From Geosporobacter ferrireducens (GTDB lineage Bacteria > Bacillota > Clostridia > Peptostreptococcales > Thermotaleaceae): DNA of 64,000 nt. The stretch is taken from the NCBI RefSeq assembly GCF_001750685.1, contig NZ_CP017269.1, forward strand, positions 2,645,416-2,709,415, read 5' to 3'. The notes beneath the pieces were generated by a model. The model saw only the letters and a list, made by a program, of their open reading frames with translations. It was not told the DNA's origin and did no database searches. Shown in pieces: positions 25,761 through 35,299 of the stretch. The position numbers and the translations under genes are program-made. Positions within the stretch are counted from its first letter, which is position 1, and each line of letters opens with the position of its first letter.

Positions 25761-25800
25761 ATAAATAAACTTTAAAATTTCAATCTTAAAGTTTATTTAT
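25761..25800. repeat. AT-rich 15-bp inverted repeat upstream of fmdE
   Basis: ATAAATAAACTTTAA (25761-25775) and TTAAAGTTTATTTAT (25786-25800) are exact complements with a 10-nt loop, about 100 bp upstream of the fmdE promoter. The remaining gap up to 26113 holds only the promoter region of the HD-domain gene. Could be an operator or a terminator of a lost gene. Confidence 0.5.
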
Positions 25801-26113
25801 GTTTTCACTATATTAAAGTTCTTGAATTTTGTCAATAGTTTATTAATTCTCTTTCTTGTTATCTAACATCCCTGTACAAGTTTGCCTAAGCAATCTTTTT
25901 CCCATTTCTTTTATATACTCCTATCAACCTAACAAGCAAGGAAGGTCCACCTTTGCCAGCACATTCATATCATTTCTTTACCAACTATTTGAATATTTAC
26001 TCAAATGTTAAAAGCGCATATAATTAATCTAAGACAGATTTGATAATATTGGAAGTAAACTCAAAAGAACTGCTGTATTTTTTTGATTCTCTAAACGAGG
26101 AGTGTGAATATGA

Positions 26114-27328
26114 ATGGGAAATAATAAAAATGCCCTATATGTAAAAAAACAAATTAGTGAGCTTGTTCCGGGTGATATAATCTTGCATCCGGTTTACAGA
26201 ACCGATGGATTAATGCTGATCAATCAATACAAGACATTGTCAGCAGATATTATTCAAAAGATTGTTTATCATATACCATCACGAATGCCAGTAATCGTTG
26301 CAACTAAACAAGCACTATATGAACAGTTTATCGAAGATAAGCAGTATGAAGATGCACAGTATATTCGTTTATTAAGAGAAACGACCACCGAATATAATAA
26401 AATCATGTTAATGGCCTTAAATATAAGCTCTTTGATAGATTCAAGGGCTAATTTCCAAGATGCAAACCAAAGTTCTATCCCAGAGCAAAACCACAAGAGC
26501 GATAATGACTACTTAAGTACGTTGTATAAGTTTCCACTGTTTTTAGCTTTTGAAAATAATCTTGAATCATCCCGGTTAAAAGACAGGGCTGGTGAAGTAA
26601 GGCGAACTTTACTTGATATGATTCAATCAAATGATGTCCTTCGGCAGGCCCTTAACCAAATAAAAAACTATAAAGACATCCTGCTGATACATAGTATCAA
26701 TACAACAAGTATTTCCCTAATGATTGGATTGACCCTCGAGCTAACAGAAGCGGAACTTGTAGATCTTGCAGTTACAGCGCTACTTATGGACGCATCCTTA
26801 ACGAAGCTTCCTAAGGATACTTTCAATACCCACCTGCAATACGCTTCAAAACAAAAAGATTTTTACCAAGTATATGTAGAATTTATAAAAAGCCTGTCTA
26901 ATGAGCTTCCTCTGCTCAGAAAGGAATCTATTATTTATGGAGTCCTTGATTATTATGAATATTACAATGGTGAAGGTTATCCAAAAGGGAAAAAAGGTAA
27001 AGACATAAGTTTATTTGGCAGAATAATTTCAATTGCTCACTTTTATGAGGAAAAGGTGGGCGGCTATTTCCATAACAATGGAACAAAACCAAGAGAGGCT
27101 ATAAAATTAGTTTGGGAAAACAGAGGGAAGAGACTTGATCCTAATATCGTAGATATTTTTATTCGCCGCACAAATTTCTTTAAAGTAGGAGAACCCACCG
27201 TTACACAAGAATATGGCCGGGGCATCATTGTTGGTTTTGAAGATTATATGAATGCACCTCATATGCCTATCGTAAAATTTGAGAATGGGATGACCGTAAA
27301 TCTTTTAACGGCATACAAAAAGAAATAG
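26114..27328 (+). CDS. Degenerate HD-GYP-domain protein
   Basis: 404 aa. The N-terminal 120 residues (ELVPGDIILHPVYRTDG) resemble the region found before HD-GYP domains. The HD-GYP fold covers about 180-345, but the key motif normally HD-x-GK reads LLMDASLTKL: the metal-binding His is lost and Asp kept. The GYP motif survives as YNGEGYPKGKKG and the preceding HHE is YYE. An active c-di-GMP phosphodiesterase would need the missing ligands, so a binding or signalling role is more likely. The C-terminal 60 residues (GEPTVTQEYGRGIIVGFEDY) form a small domain that recurs in a decayed copy at 35.3 kb. Monocistronic. Confidence 0.8.
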   Translation: MGNNKNALYVKKQISELVPGDIILHPVYRTDGLMLINQYKTLSADIIQKIVYHIPSRMPVIVATKQALYEQFIEDKQYEDAQYIRLLRETTTEYNKIMLMALNISSLIDSRANFQDANQSSIPEQNHKSDNDYLSTLYKFPLFLAFENNLESSRLKDRAGEVRRTLLDMIQSNDVLRQALNQIKNYKDILLIHSINTTSISLMIGLTLELTEAELVDLAVTALLMDASLTKLPKDTFNTHLQYASKQKDFYQVYVEFIKSLSNELPLLRKESIIYGVLDYYEYYNGEGYPKGKKGKDISLFGRIISIAHFYEEKVGGYFHNNGTKPREAIKLVWENRGKRLDPNIVDIFIRRTNFFKVGEPTVTQEYGRGIIVGFEDYMNAPHMPIVKFENGMTVNLLTAYKKK

Positions 27329-27401
27329 AAAACGATCTTTTGCATTTCTAAAAATAATTATACGTAGGGGAAGGACCTATGTATGATCCTGAAAATGAAG
27401 C

Positions 27402-27464
27402 AGGCAGACACAAGGCCCCCCCTACGAAAATCAGGTATTGTAGGGGACGACCTCGTGTCTGCCT
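27402..27464. repeat. 63-bp inverted-repeat element
   Basis: Outer arms AGGCAGACAC and GTGTCTGCCT; inner arms CCCCTAC and GTAGGGG; the arms are partly complementary in between (AAGGCC... with GACGACCT). GC-rich against its surroundings. It lies between convergent genes and may also serve as a terminator. Looks like a mobile hairpin (REP/MITE-like) rather than a normal terminator, as no T-run follows. Confidence 0.5.
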
Positions 27465-27520
27465 GGATAAAATTAAGCTTTCTCAGTCACATATCCATAA
27501 TATGAAGTATCGGCAAAGGA

Positions 27521-28141
27521 CTACTCATACACACCATACTTAATAATTCTCAGGTATTGATCAAACCGTTCCATATATTTATCAATACACCCTATTAAAT
27601 TATCCTCCCCCTCTTTAAGTCGCTTAACCGCCGTATTTTCAATATGATGGGATACAATAAGCAATAGGTCCATAACCATTTCAGGGTCAATATCCTTCCG
27701 GTAGTTATCGGTATTTATCATTTTAAACAACCGTTCATGTGAACGGTTATGCCGCTCATCAACCTCTTCTCTGAGTTCAGCAGGGGCCTCCAGTATGGCG
27801 CCCAGCATAAACTTTAATACATAAACATTCTCCTGCATAACGTCTTTATAATATTCTCCTATGCGGTCAAAATGGTCAAACACATCAATGGTTCCTTCTT
27901 CTCTCTGAAAGTCTTCCAAGAACTTGTTGGTAAGGGATTCAAAAAGGTAGTCCAGAAGATATAAATATAGGTTCTTTTTGTTTTTAAAATAAAGAAACAA
28001 TACGCCTTTAGAGATGCCAAGACGCTTGACGATTGTATTGGTTGAGGTATTTATATAGCCGTTTATGGCAAATTCCTCGATACATACCTGTAAAATATCA
28101 TTTTTTTTGCTTTCGGGTAACTTTTCGAAGGTCTCATACAT
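27521..28141 (-). CDS. TetR-family regulator of the ABC export operon
   Basis: A 206-aa TetR protein. HTH about 18-52: INTSTNTIVKRLGISKGVLF-type sequence (YINTSTNTIVKRLGISKGVL) with FLYFKNKKNLYLYLLDYLF following. It is the last gene of an operon (ABC ATPase, permease, adaptor, TetR), 39 bp after the adaptor. Two palindromes of TGACCA/TGGTCA type frame the operon promoter 4.4 kb upstream and are the likely targets. Being last in its own operon gives it delayed negative feedback. Ligand unknown. Confidence 0.9.
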   Translation of the reverse strand: MYETFEKLPESKKNDILQVCIEEFAINGYINTSTNTIVKRLGISKGVLFLYFKNKKNLYLYLLDYLFESLTNKFLEDFQREEGTIDVFDHFDRIGEYYKDVMQENVYVLKFMLGAILEAPAELREEVDERHNRSHERLFKMINTDNYRKDIDPEMVMDLLLIVSHHIENTAVKRLKEGEDNLIGCIDKYMERFDQYLRIIKYGVYE

Positions 28142-28180
28142 TCGTGTTCCCCTCCTCTAAACAGCGTTAAACTTTCATTT

Positions 28181-29425
28181 TTATTCTTTAGATTCTATAG
28201 GCTTTATTTTCATACCTTCCCGAATACTGTTGTCAGGCGCGGATAAAATAAGGTCTCCTTCTTTTAACCCATCCATAATTTCTACAAAAAACTCATCCTG
28301 TATTCCCTTCTGTATTGTTCGAAGAACTGCTTTTTCCGATTCTATCACAAATACGCAGCTTTTTCCTTTATAGTCAAACACCGCGCTTACAGGCACCATT
28401 ATAACATTATTTTTCCTTTGTGTAATCACTTTTATGTCCACCTCATACCCAGGCTTCAATTCTACAATTTGTTTCAATGCCTCAATCGTCACAGAGACTT
28501 TTTTTTGATTGACGCCAAGAGAAGATGTGATCGTTGTTGCACTGGGTGCAATTTTAACAACTTTTCCTTCTACCATCTGTTTTCTTTCCGATCTTTCTAT
28601 AAGCTCTACCTCGTCTCCCAGTTTCACACCGGTAACATCATCTGTAAGAATATACGCTTCAATTTCAACATTTTCTATATTTCCGATCATAAATGCGATC
28701 GTTCCTGGCACACCCACTGTATTGGCTTCTACTTTTCTTTCAAGAATGATTCCGTCTATGGGGGATCGCATCTCCTGTTTTTTCAAGCTTAATAAAATAC
28801 TTTCCCGGTTCAGTACGGCTTGCTCCAGTTGAGCCCTATAGGCTGCCCGAATACTGTCCGGCGTATTATTTTCTATCTCTTGCAGATGAATTTTGGCAGT
28901 ATTTAATGAAGCCTGTGCATTTTTCAGTCCGGATTCTTTTTGATTGAACTCTTGGCGGCTTACTGTGCCTGACGCATAAAGCAGCTTTGCATTATTAAAA
29001 TCATCTAATGCTGATAAATAAGTATCCTCTGCTTGTTGAACGGCAATCCTTGCCTTTTCTACCTGTGTTGCATAGTTTCGTATCTCACTTCCCTGAAAGC
29101 TTGCCTCTATTTCCTTTATTTTTTCATTGGCATTCTTGAGCTGTATTTCCAACTGCTCCTTCTCCATAGTAAGGAGCAGTTCACCCCTTTTCACCTGTTG
29201 CCCCACTTCAGCCGCTACATTTTGGATTCGTCCGCTGCCTTCAATGCTTATGGTCTCTAATTCCTTACATTTCACAGTTCCTATATCTTCTACATATTTT
29301 TTTATATCTCCTCTCTCTACCTTTGCTGCTTCCACTGCTGTTCCTTGATTTAAAAGGCCCCACAAAAGAGAAGCTATCAATACAATCCCGATCATCAAGC
29401 TCCATATCACTTTCTTTTTCATCAC
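28181..29425 (-). CDS. HlyD/MacA-type adaptor protein
   Basis: 414 aa with an N-terminal membrane anchor (about 5-22) and no lipobox. Lipoyl halves flank a long coiled-coil hairpin (about 95-215): GRIQNVAAEVGQQVKRGELL before it and MRSPIDGIILERKVEANT after it. A beta-barrel domain (VEIEAYILTDDVTGVKLGD) and membrane-proximal domain (MVPVSAVFDYKGKSCVFV) follow. It works with the FtsX-like permease 48 bp upstream as a MacAB-type exporter. Coiled-coil length is compatible with contacting the permease outside the membrane. Confidence 0.92.
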   Translation of the reverse strand: MMKKKVIWSLMIGIVLIASLLWGLLNQGTAVEAAKVERGDIKKYVEDIGTVKCKELETISIEGSGRIQNVAAEVGQQVKRGELLLTMEKEQLEIQLKNANEKIKEIEASFQGSEIRNYATQVEKARIAVQQAEDTYLSALDDFNNAKLLYASGTVSRQEFNQKESGLKNAQASLNTAKIHLQEIENNTPDSIRAAYRAQLEQAVLNRESILLSLKKQEMRSPIDGIILERKVEANTVGVPGTIAFMIGNIENVEIEAYILTDDVTGVKLGDEVELIERSERKQMVEGKVVKIAPSATTITSSLGVNQKKVSVTIEALKQIVELKPGYEVDIKVITQRKNNVIMVPVSAVFDYKGKSCVFVIESEKAVLRTIQKGIQDEFFVEIMDGLKEGDLILSAPDNSIREGMKIKPIESKE

Positions 29426-29473
29426 ATTTAACCTCCTATAAAATATTGCCTACCCGAAATAATCATTTTGCCA

Positions 29474-31858
29474 TTACTCTGCACTTTTTAGAGATTCAAC
29501 CATATTAATGGATAAGATTTTTTTTGCAAGCATCCAATTTGCCGTTGCTGTAAAAGCAATAATCAATAATGCTGCAATCAAATAACTGGATGGCTTAAGA
29601 ACAACGGGCAGCTGCATATTGTCCGTCATCTGCATTTTAATCACAATATCCAAAAGAAATCTCCCCAAGGGAATTCCGGCGATAATTCCAAAAGCACTAA
29701 TAAAGAAATTTTCGTTGAATACCACACTTTTTAGTTCCCTGGCTGTAAACCCCAGTACCGACAACGTTGCAATTTCTCTTCGACGTTCGAAAATATTGAT
29801 ATTTGCTATATTATAAATGACCGCAAAAGCTAGAATGCCCGCTCCAAGAATCATAAAGACAATGACGGAGTTCATCGACTCCAGCATTTTCTCATTATTG
29901 GCGACAATCTCTGATTTCGACTGAATGGTACTAATCGTCAGGATATCTTTTAATTGATCGATGACGGCTTTCTCATGCTTCGGATTTTCTAGTTTAATAT
30001 AGGCCCCATTGGTTATAAGGCCTTCTTTCAGCAAGTACTTTAGATAATCTGTACTGCATATGGCGCTTTGACCTGTATATTGGGCTATGACGCCTTTTAT
30101 ATGCACCTCTTTTTTATTCTTTTCTTCATTCTTTCCGGGGTAAAAAGACCGGAGGTATGCTTTTTCTCCAACTTGTAAATCTAACGTATCCAGTAACCTT
30201 ACAGGAAGCAAAATCCCTTCTTGCGGAAGTACTACCTGCTTTCCAGTCTCATCAAGAATACCATATAACGTAGAATTCCTGTTTAGGGCAACCAGGCCGA
30301 TATCTTTTTTCATCCAGCCGTTCGTGATCTCCATTCCGCTTTCTAATATCGGTTCAACAGACCGAATAGGGTCAATACTTCGTATAAAATCAAGTTCATC
30401 TATATTCATGATTTTTGAAAAACTAATTTTTATATCATGTTTTTGTATTTCAGAAAATTGTACCCGCATTAAATCATCGATTGAGTTCTTCAATCCAAAT
30501 GCTACTAAAAGCAGGGCCATTGAAAAAATGATTCCTATAGAAGCCATTGCAGACCGCTTCTTATAGCGGAAAAGGTTCCTCAAGATGATTTTCCAGCTGA
30601 AATTAAACCTTTTCCAAAGCAGTTGGATGTTTTCCAAAAACATTTTTTTACCGGAAGCAGGCGCTTTCTGTCTCATGGACTGGGCTGGAACCAGATACAA
30701 CTCTTTCCTGCATGCATTATAGCCCGCAGCGGCACAAAAGCACAAAGCCAATGATGCCGCCGGCAGTACCAGCGATCCGGAAACTGCTGTTCCTTCAATG
30801 GGAAGGCTGTACATCATGTTAAACATATTGAGTAAACCCCTCCCGACAATAAATACTCCCATTACCGCTCCAGCAATGCTGCCAAGTACACCGACCAGCA
30901 AAGGATAAGTTTGATAGTGGAGCATAATATCCAGGTTGCTGTAGCCTAAAGCCTTAAGAACTCCCATCTGCGTCCGCTGATTCTCAATCATCCTCGTCAT
31001 CGTAATATAAATAATCACTGCAGATGCGATAAAAAAGAGCATGGGAAAAACTGCTGCCATAGAATTCAAGGCGGTCACATCTGCATCAAACATACTGTAA
31101 CTGATCTGGTTCTTTCTTTCGATGGTACTGATCATGCCATAGGGCTTCAACATTCTTTTCAGTTCATCCTTAACCTTTTTGACATCTCCTTCCTGATTTA
31201 AAAGTACATTTATATCATTTACCGATCCTTTGAAATCCAGGATGGTTTGCAAATAAGACTTCTTCACATAGATAATACCAAACCGTGTGGGATCAGGTGC
31301 TATTTCACTTTGGTCCCGCATTTCTAATATATATTCAGGGCTTTTCGCCGTGCCCACTACCTTTAGCTTCACCCGATCTCCGTTAATAATGGGTTCTATA
31401 GTCTGGCCGATTGCTAATCCATTGGCATAAAAAAAAGAATCGGATACAATGCATTGATTGCTCGCATCCATAGAAAAATAGCTGCCGGATTTCAATTGGA
31501 TGTCGTTGACAATTGTACTTCTTTTATCGGGAAGAGAAATCAGCCTGACCGTCGCTTCCTTTTCCGGCATACTTATCCTTACATCCTGAACAACCCTTCC
31601 TATGGCCATTTTCACTCCAGGGATAGCTTCTATCCGTTTAACCACACCTTCAGGCGCACGATATACAGAACTCCATAGATCCGCCAGCCGGTAATCTTTA
31701 AAATGCTTGCTGCCCGCTTCTGAAAGGTTCTCCAGAGCAAAATTCAATCCGGTATAGAACATCACGCCAATCATAACCACCGCCAGAACAGATATAAACT
31801 GTCCCTTTGATTCCCCTAGATCCCTATAAAATTTCTTTAAAAAGATCCACATTACCAT
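29474..31858 (-). CDS. FtsX/MacB-like ABC permease
   Basis: 794 aa, with a duplicated FtsX design: an N-terminal helix (about 20-40), an extracytoplasmic domain (about 45-250), three helices (about 268-390), a second N-terminal helix (about 440-460), a second external domain and a last helix trio (about 660-790). Such proteins couple ATP hydrolysis to mechanical change outside the membrane and export peptides, lipoproteins or antibiotics. It overlaps the ATPase gene end by 7 bp (ATGGTAA), so subunits are translated together. Substrate unknown. Confidence 0.92.
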   Translation of the reverse strand: MVMWIFLKKFYRDLGESKGQFISVLAVVMIGVMFYTGLNFALENLSEAGSKHFKDYRLADLWSSVYRAPEGVVKRIEAIPGVKMAIGRVVQDVRISMPEKEATVRLISLPDKRSTIVNDIQLKSGSYFSMDASNQCIVSDSFFYANGLAIGQTIEPIINGDRVKLKVVGTAKSPEYILEMRDQSEIAPDPTRFGIIYVKKSYLQTILDFKGSVNDINVLLNQEGDVKKVKDELKRMLKPYGMISTIERKNQISYSMFDADVTALNSMAAVFPMLFFIASAVIIYITMTRMIENQRTQMGVLKALGYSNLDIMLHYQTYPLLVGVLGSIAGAVMGVFIVGRGLLNMFNMMYSLPIEGTAVSGSLVLPAASLALCFCAAAGYNACRKELYLVPAQSMRQKAPASGKKMFLENIQLLWKRFNFSWKIILRNLFRYKKRSAMASIGIIFSMALLLVAFGLKNSIDDLMRVQFSEIQKHDIKISFSKIMNIDELDFIRSIDPIRSVEPILESGMEITNGWMKKDIGLVALNRNSTLYGILDETGKQVVLPQEGILLPVRLLDTLDLQVGEKAYLRSFYPGKNEEKNKKEVHIKGVIAQYTGQSAICSTDYLKYLLKEGLITNGAYIKLENPKHEKAVIDQLKDILTISTIQSKSEIVANNEKMLESMNSVIVFMILGAGILAFAVIYNIANINIFERRREIATLSVLGFTARELKSVVFNENFFISAFGIIAGIPLGRFLLDIVIKMQMTDNMQLPVVLKPSSYLIAALLIIAFTATANWMLAKKILSINMVESLKSAE

Positions 31859-32556
31859 TCAATCCTTTCTATCGGCATGGGGTTTTCATTCAACTCAACC
31901 GCCTCTACTTTCCCATTTTTGATCTTTACAACCTTATCCGCCATTTGTGCGATAGGGCTATTATGTGTAATGATCATCACAGTCTTTTTGAATTCCCGGT
32001 TTACATCTTTGAGCAGCTTCAAGATAGCTTTGCCGGTCATATAGTCCAGCGCCCCTGTAGGCTCATCACATAAAAGCAAAGTAGGGTTTTTAGCAACGGC
32101 TCTGGCAATAGATACTCTTTGTTGTTCCCCCCCGGAAAGTTGAGCAGGGAAATTGGCTATTCTTTCCCCTAGTCCCACCTCTTTTAACACCGATACAGCA
32201 TCTAGGGGGTTATCACAAATCTGAGCTGCAAGCTCCACATTCTCTAAGGCTGTCAGATTGGGCATCAGATTGTAAAACTGGAATACAAATCCAATATGCT
32301 TTCTTCTGTACATCGTCAATTCACTCTGGTTCAACTTTGCTATATCCTTCCCATCGACCCATACCTCTCCAGAGGTAGGAAAATCCATTCCGCCTAAAAT
32401 ATTCAATACCGTACTTTTCCCTGCTCCGCTGGGCCCAAGCACAACTACCAATTCTCCCTGGACAACTTCAAAGGATATGCCATCGGCAGCCCTGATTTTT
32501 ACCTCTCCCATTACATACTCTTTTACTACATCCTTGATTGTAATAATTGGTTTCAT
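31852..32556 (-). CDS. ABC transporter ATP-binding protein (LolD/MacB type)
   Basis: 234 aa. Walker [10 protein letters not shown] (about 40-48), Q loop [20 protein letters not shown], signature [14 protein letters not shown], Walker [13 protein letters not shown], and the H-loop His in IITHNSPIA. This is the DevA/LolD/MacB ATPase branch that partners FtsX-like permeases. First gene of its operon; a consensus promoter with two TetR-type palindromes lies 25-96 bp upstream. Confidence 0.95.
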   Translation of the reverse strand: MKPIITIKDVVKEYVMGEVKIRAADGISFEVVQGELVVVLGPSGAGKSTVLNILGGMDFPTSGEVWVDGKDIAKLNQSELTMYRRKHIGFVFQFYNLMPNLTALENVELAAQICDNPLDAVSVLKEVGLGERIANFPAQLSGGEQQRVSIARAVAKNPTLLLCDEPTGALDYMTGKAILKLLKDVNREFKKTVMIITHNSPIAQMADKVVKIKNGKVEAVELNENPMPIERIEW

Positions 32557-32580
32557 TTAGCCGTTCCCCCTTACACCAGT

Positions 32581-32652
32581 ATGACCATATGGTCATTTTA
32601 TAATCATTATACTGCTCCCTCCATCGCTAGTCAATGACCACATGGTCATTGA
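32581..32652 (-). promoter_or_regulatory. TetR-controlled promoter of the ABC operon
   Basis: Minus strand: TTGACT (32629-32634), 17-bp spacer, TATAAT (32606-32611). Operator 1 overlaps the -35: TCAATGACCA-CA-TGGTCATTGA (32631-32652). Operator 2 is downstream of the -10: ATGACCATATGGTCAT (32581-32596), a perfect 16-bp palindrome. The common core is TGACCA-N2-TGGTCA. Confidence 0.85.
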
Positions 32653-32701
32653 CATGCTGTTTCTTAAAATAAATCTTAAAAATATTATAAAAACACACAA
32701 A

Positions 32702-32732
32702 AAAGACCGCAGAAAAAATTCTACAGTCCTTT
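32702..32732 (-). terminator. Terminator after recQ
   Basis: AAAGGACTGTAGAA pairs with TTCTGCGGTCTTT using G-U pairs; the minus strand continues with a T-run. It lies about 110 bp past the recQ stop. Confidence 0.7.
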
Positions 32733-32840
32733 ATTTCAGCGATCTAGAGAGATTAAAACCTATAGTATCCTCTCTCATGCATATCCTCATAGTCTCTCAA
32801 GATTGGAATCCTTAAAATAGATTATGCCATATACTTTTTA

Positions 32841-34997
32841 TCACATACTACTTGAAGCAGTATCTATGCTTTTCTTTAAAAGCACCTTCTTAATATCAAA
32901 ATAAGATATCTCTTCCGGCAATGCCTCTTTAATCGGCTTGAGATACTGGCTCCCAACCCGGTCTATCACTTCCAAGATCTGTTTCTCTATAGCTTCATCA
33001 ACCATGCCCTCAGGGTTTATCTCTAAACCCTCTGAAAAACACTTCTCTAAATGGCTTAATATTGTATTCTCTGTACAGCCTCTTTCTTCAGCCATTTTCT
33101 CTATAGATAATCCTTGTTGATGCAGTGCATAAGTCTCAAGATGGGATTGAATTTTATCAGGCCCCTTTGATTTTGATGACAAGTCTTTTTCTGGCTTTGA
33201 AACAGTGGATTCAATGTTGTTTTTATTCATATAGCTTATAATTGTGCGAAGGAACAGCCCTCCATAGGTTTCGGCCTTAACCGCTCCAATCCCCTTTATC
33301 TTTAGCAGTGCTTCTTTGCTTTCTGGTAAATATACAGCCATTTCTTTCAATGTGGTATCAGGAAAGATAACATAGGGAGGCACACCCTTCTCTAAGGCAA
33401 TTTTCATACGTAAATCCTTTAGATCTTTCAATAGGCTTTCATGAACTGTCCCTTCTTCTTGGCACTCCATTGCAGTAATTTCTCCTCGTTTATATACTTC
33501 TTCCTTTCCTTTTAATACGGCTGCCGATTGAGGTGTTAATTTGACTACAGGATATTTGCCTTCCGTCATCGTAAGATACCCTTCTGCCACGAGAAATAGA
33601 ATAATCTGCTGTATATCTTTTGTCGTATATTCCTCCATGATTCCATAGGTCGAAAGTTTTTCCAAACCTAATGCGAATACTTTCTTATTTTTAGATCCAC
33701 TTAAAACATTGGCTACCATTGTAACACCAAAGCTTTCCTTCATCCTGTAAACACAGGAGAGAATCTTTTTCGCTTCCAAGGTAATATCTCTCTTCTCTCT
33801 GTCATCTAAACAATTGCTACATTTTCCACATTGCACCCAATCGGTCGTTTCCCCAAAATATGTTAGAAGTCTTTTCCTTAAACAGTCATGGGTATGACAA
33901 TAGTCGATCAAAATCTGCAGGTTTTTATATGCTACGATTTCTCTTTCAGAGTGCATCGTATTGAGCTCTATGAGATATTTTTGCTTTACTACATCCTGGG
34001 GAGAAAACAATAAGATACATTCACTGTTTTCACCATCTCTGCCTGCCCTGCCAGCCTCCTGATAATAAGCTTCCATGTTCTTTGGCATATTAAAGTGAAT
34101 CACATACCGAACATTCGATTTATCTATTCCCATCCCAAAAGCATTGGTAGCTATCATAATTGAACTCTGATCATAGAGAAAAGTATCCTGAGCTTCTTGT
34201 CTTTCTTCAGTTCCCATTCCCCCGTGATACATGCTGACAAAGAAACCTTTGTCTTTTAATTCTTTATTTAAGCTCTCTACTTCTTTCCGTGTAGCACAAT
34301 AAATGATTCCTGATTGATCTGAACGCTTTTTTAAGTAATTTAGAAGATATTTTTTCTTATCTATGCCTTTTTCAACGCGAAAATAAAGATTGGGCCGGTC
34401 AAAACCCGTCACGATCTCTAATGGTCGGTTAAGCCTCAAGATTCCTTTTATATCTTTTATAATTTCTTCTGTCGCCGTAGCTGTAAAGGTACCTAGTATT
34501 GGCCGGCGATTCAATCTAGCGATAAACCTGGGTATTTCTTTGTAACTCGGCCTAAAATCATGTCCCCACTGACTGATGCAATGGGATTCATCTATTGCTA
34601 TAAACGGAATGCTTACATCCATCACAATATTTAAGAAGTCGGGAGTGTTTAATCTTTCTGGAGCGATATACACAAGTTTATATTGACCTGTTCTTATTTC
34701 CTCTAGCCGTATTCTTTGTTCTTGTGATGTTAAGGTACTGTTTAGATAAGTAGCTGATATACCGGATTCTCTTAAGGCATCTACTTGATCTTTCATTAAT
34801 GATATAAGCGGTGAAATGACTAACGTTATGCCTTCCATCAATAAAGCAGGAATTTGGTAACATAAAGATTTCCCTCCACTGGTAGGCATAATGCCTAATA
34901 CGTCTTGTCCACTTAATATCCCTTGAATTAATTCATATTGGCCTTTTCTAAAACTTTCATAACCAAAATATTCTCTTAGTATACGGTTCAGATCCAT
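32841..34997 (-). CDS. recQ: ATP-dependent DNA helicase RecQ
   Basis: 3'-5' helicase in recombination and repair, 718 aa. Motifs: I MPTSGGKSLCYQ, Ia VISPLISLMKDQ, II AIDESHCISQWGHDFRP, III TATATEEI, IV IIYCATRK, V/VI ATNAFGMGIDKSNVRYV and YYQEAGRAGRDG. The zinc-binding domain has its four cysteines (CHTHDCLRK, then CGKCSNC). The RQC winged helix and an HRDC domain (about 505-580, LRMKIALEKGVPPYVIFPD) follow, and a C-terminal extension with a helix-turn-helix (about 620-715, RQC-like 'helicase C-terminal' region) completes the Bacillus/Clostridium-type form. Confidence 0.96.
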   Translation of the reverse strand: MDLNRILREYFGYESFRKGQYELIQGILSGQDVLGIMPTSGGKSLCYQIPALLMEGITLVISPLISLMKDQVDALRESGISATYLNSTLTSQEQRIRLEEIRTGQYKLVYIAPERLNTPDFLNIVMDVSIPFIAIDESHCISQWGHDFRPSYKEIPRFIARLNRRPILGTFTATATEEIIKDIKGILRLNRPLEIVTGFDRPNLYFRVEKGIDKKKYLLNYLKKRSDQSGIIYCATRKEVESLNKELKDKGFFVSMYHGGMGTEERQEAQDTFLYDQSSIMIATNAFGMGIDKSNVRYVIHFNMPKNMEAYYQEAGRAGRDGENSECILLFSPQDVVKQKYLIELNTMHSEREIVAYKNLQILIDYCHTHDCLRKRLLTYFGETTDWVQCGKCSNCLDDREKRDITLEAKKILSCVYRMKESFGVTMVANVLSGSKNKKVFALGLEKLSTYGIMEEYTTKDIQQIILFLVAEGYLTMTEGKYPVVKLTPQSAAVLKGKEEVYKRGEITAMECQEEGTVHESLLKDLKDLRMKIALEKGVPPYVIFPDTTLKEMAVYLPESKEALLKIKGIGAVKAETYGGLFLRTIISYMNKNNIESTVSKPEKDLSSKSKGPDKIQSHLETYALHQQGLSIEKMAEERGCTENTILSHLEKCFSEGLEINPEGMVDEAIEKQILEVIDRVGSQYLKPIKEALPEEISYFDIKKVLLKKSIDTASSSM

Positions 34998-35299
34998 ATT
35001 TACACCTCATTCATTCCAACTGCTTCTTTTGTAATCTATATTTTAGGTCCTGCCATTGTTCAATACTTCTATACTTTATGATTATAACATAAAGATAAAT
35101 ACCTTTTTCTAAATCATCTCTATCAAATCATCCTCATCAAGCTTTTCTTCTTTCTGCCTCTTTATTGAAATATCCGTTGAAAGAAATTTATCTTTTCATT
35201 TTCCATAAATTGACCTCCACATAAAATAGTCGTTTTCATATGTATTGCTGATACGTTTGTTTTTCTAATAAAGTCTCCTAATACCGATTATTTTCTATA
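34998..35299. other. Intergenic region, no gene seen
   Basis: AT-rich, upstream of recQ. No ORF with a credible ribosome site, no RNA gene recognised. It joins the decayed HD-GYP fragment. Confidence 0.5.

Noticed and set aside
25553-25762. 70-residue N-terminal extension of FmdE
   Set aside because: It would translate through a predicted promoter and a terminator-type hairpin, while a strong ribosome site precedes the internal ATG that matches the family start.
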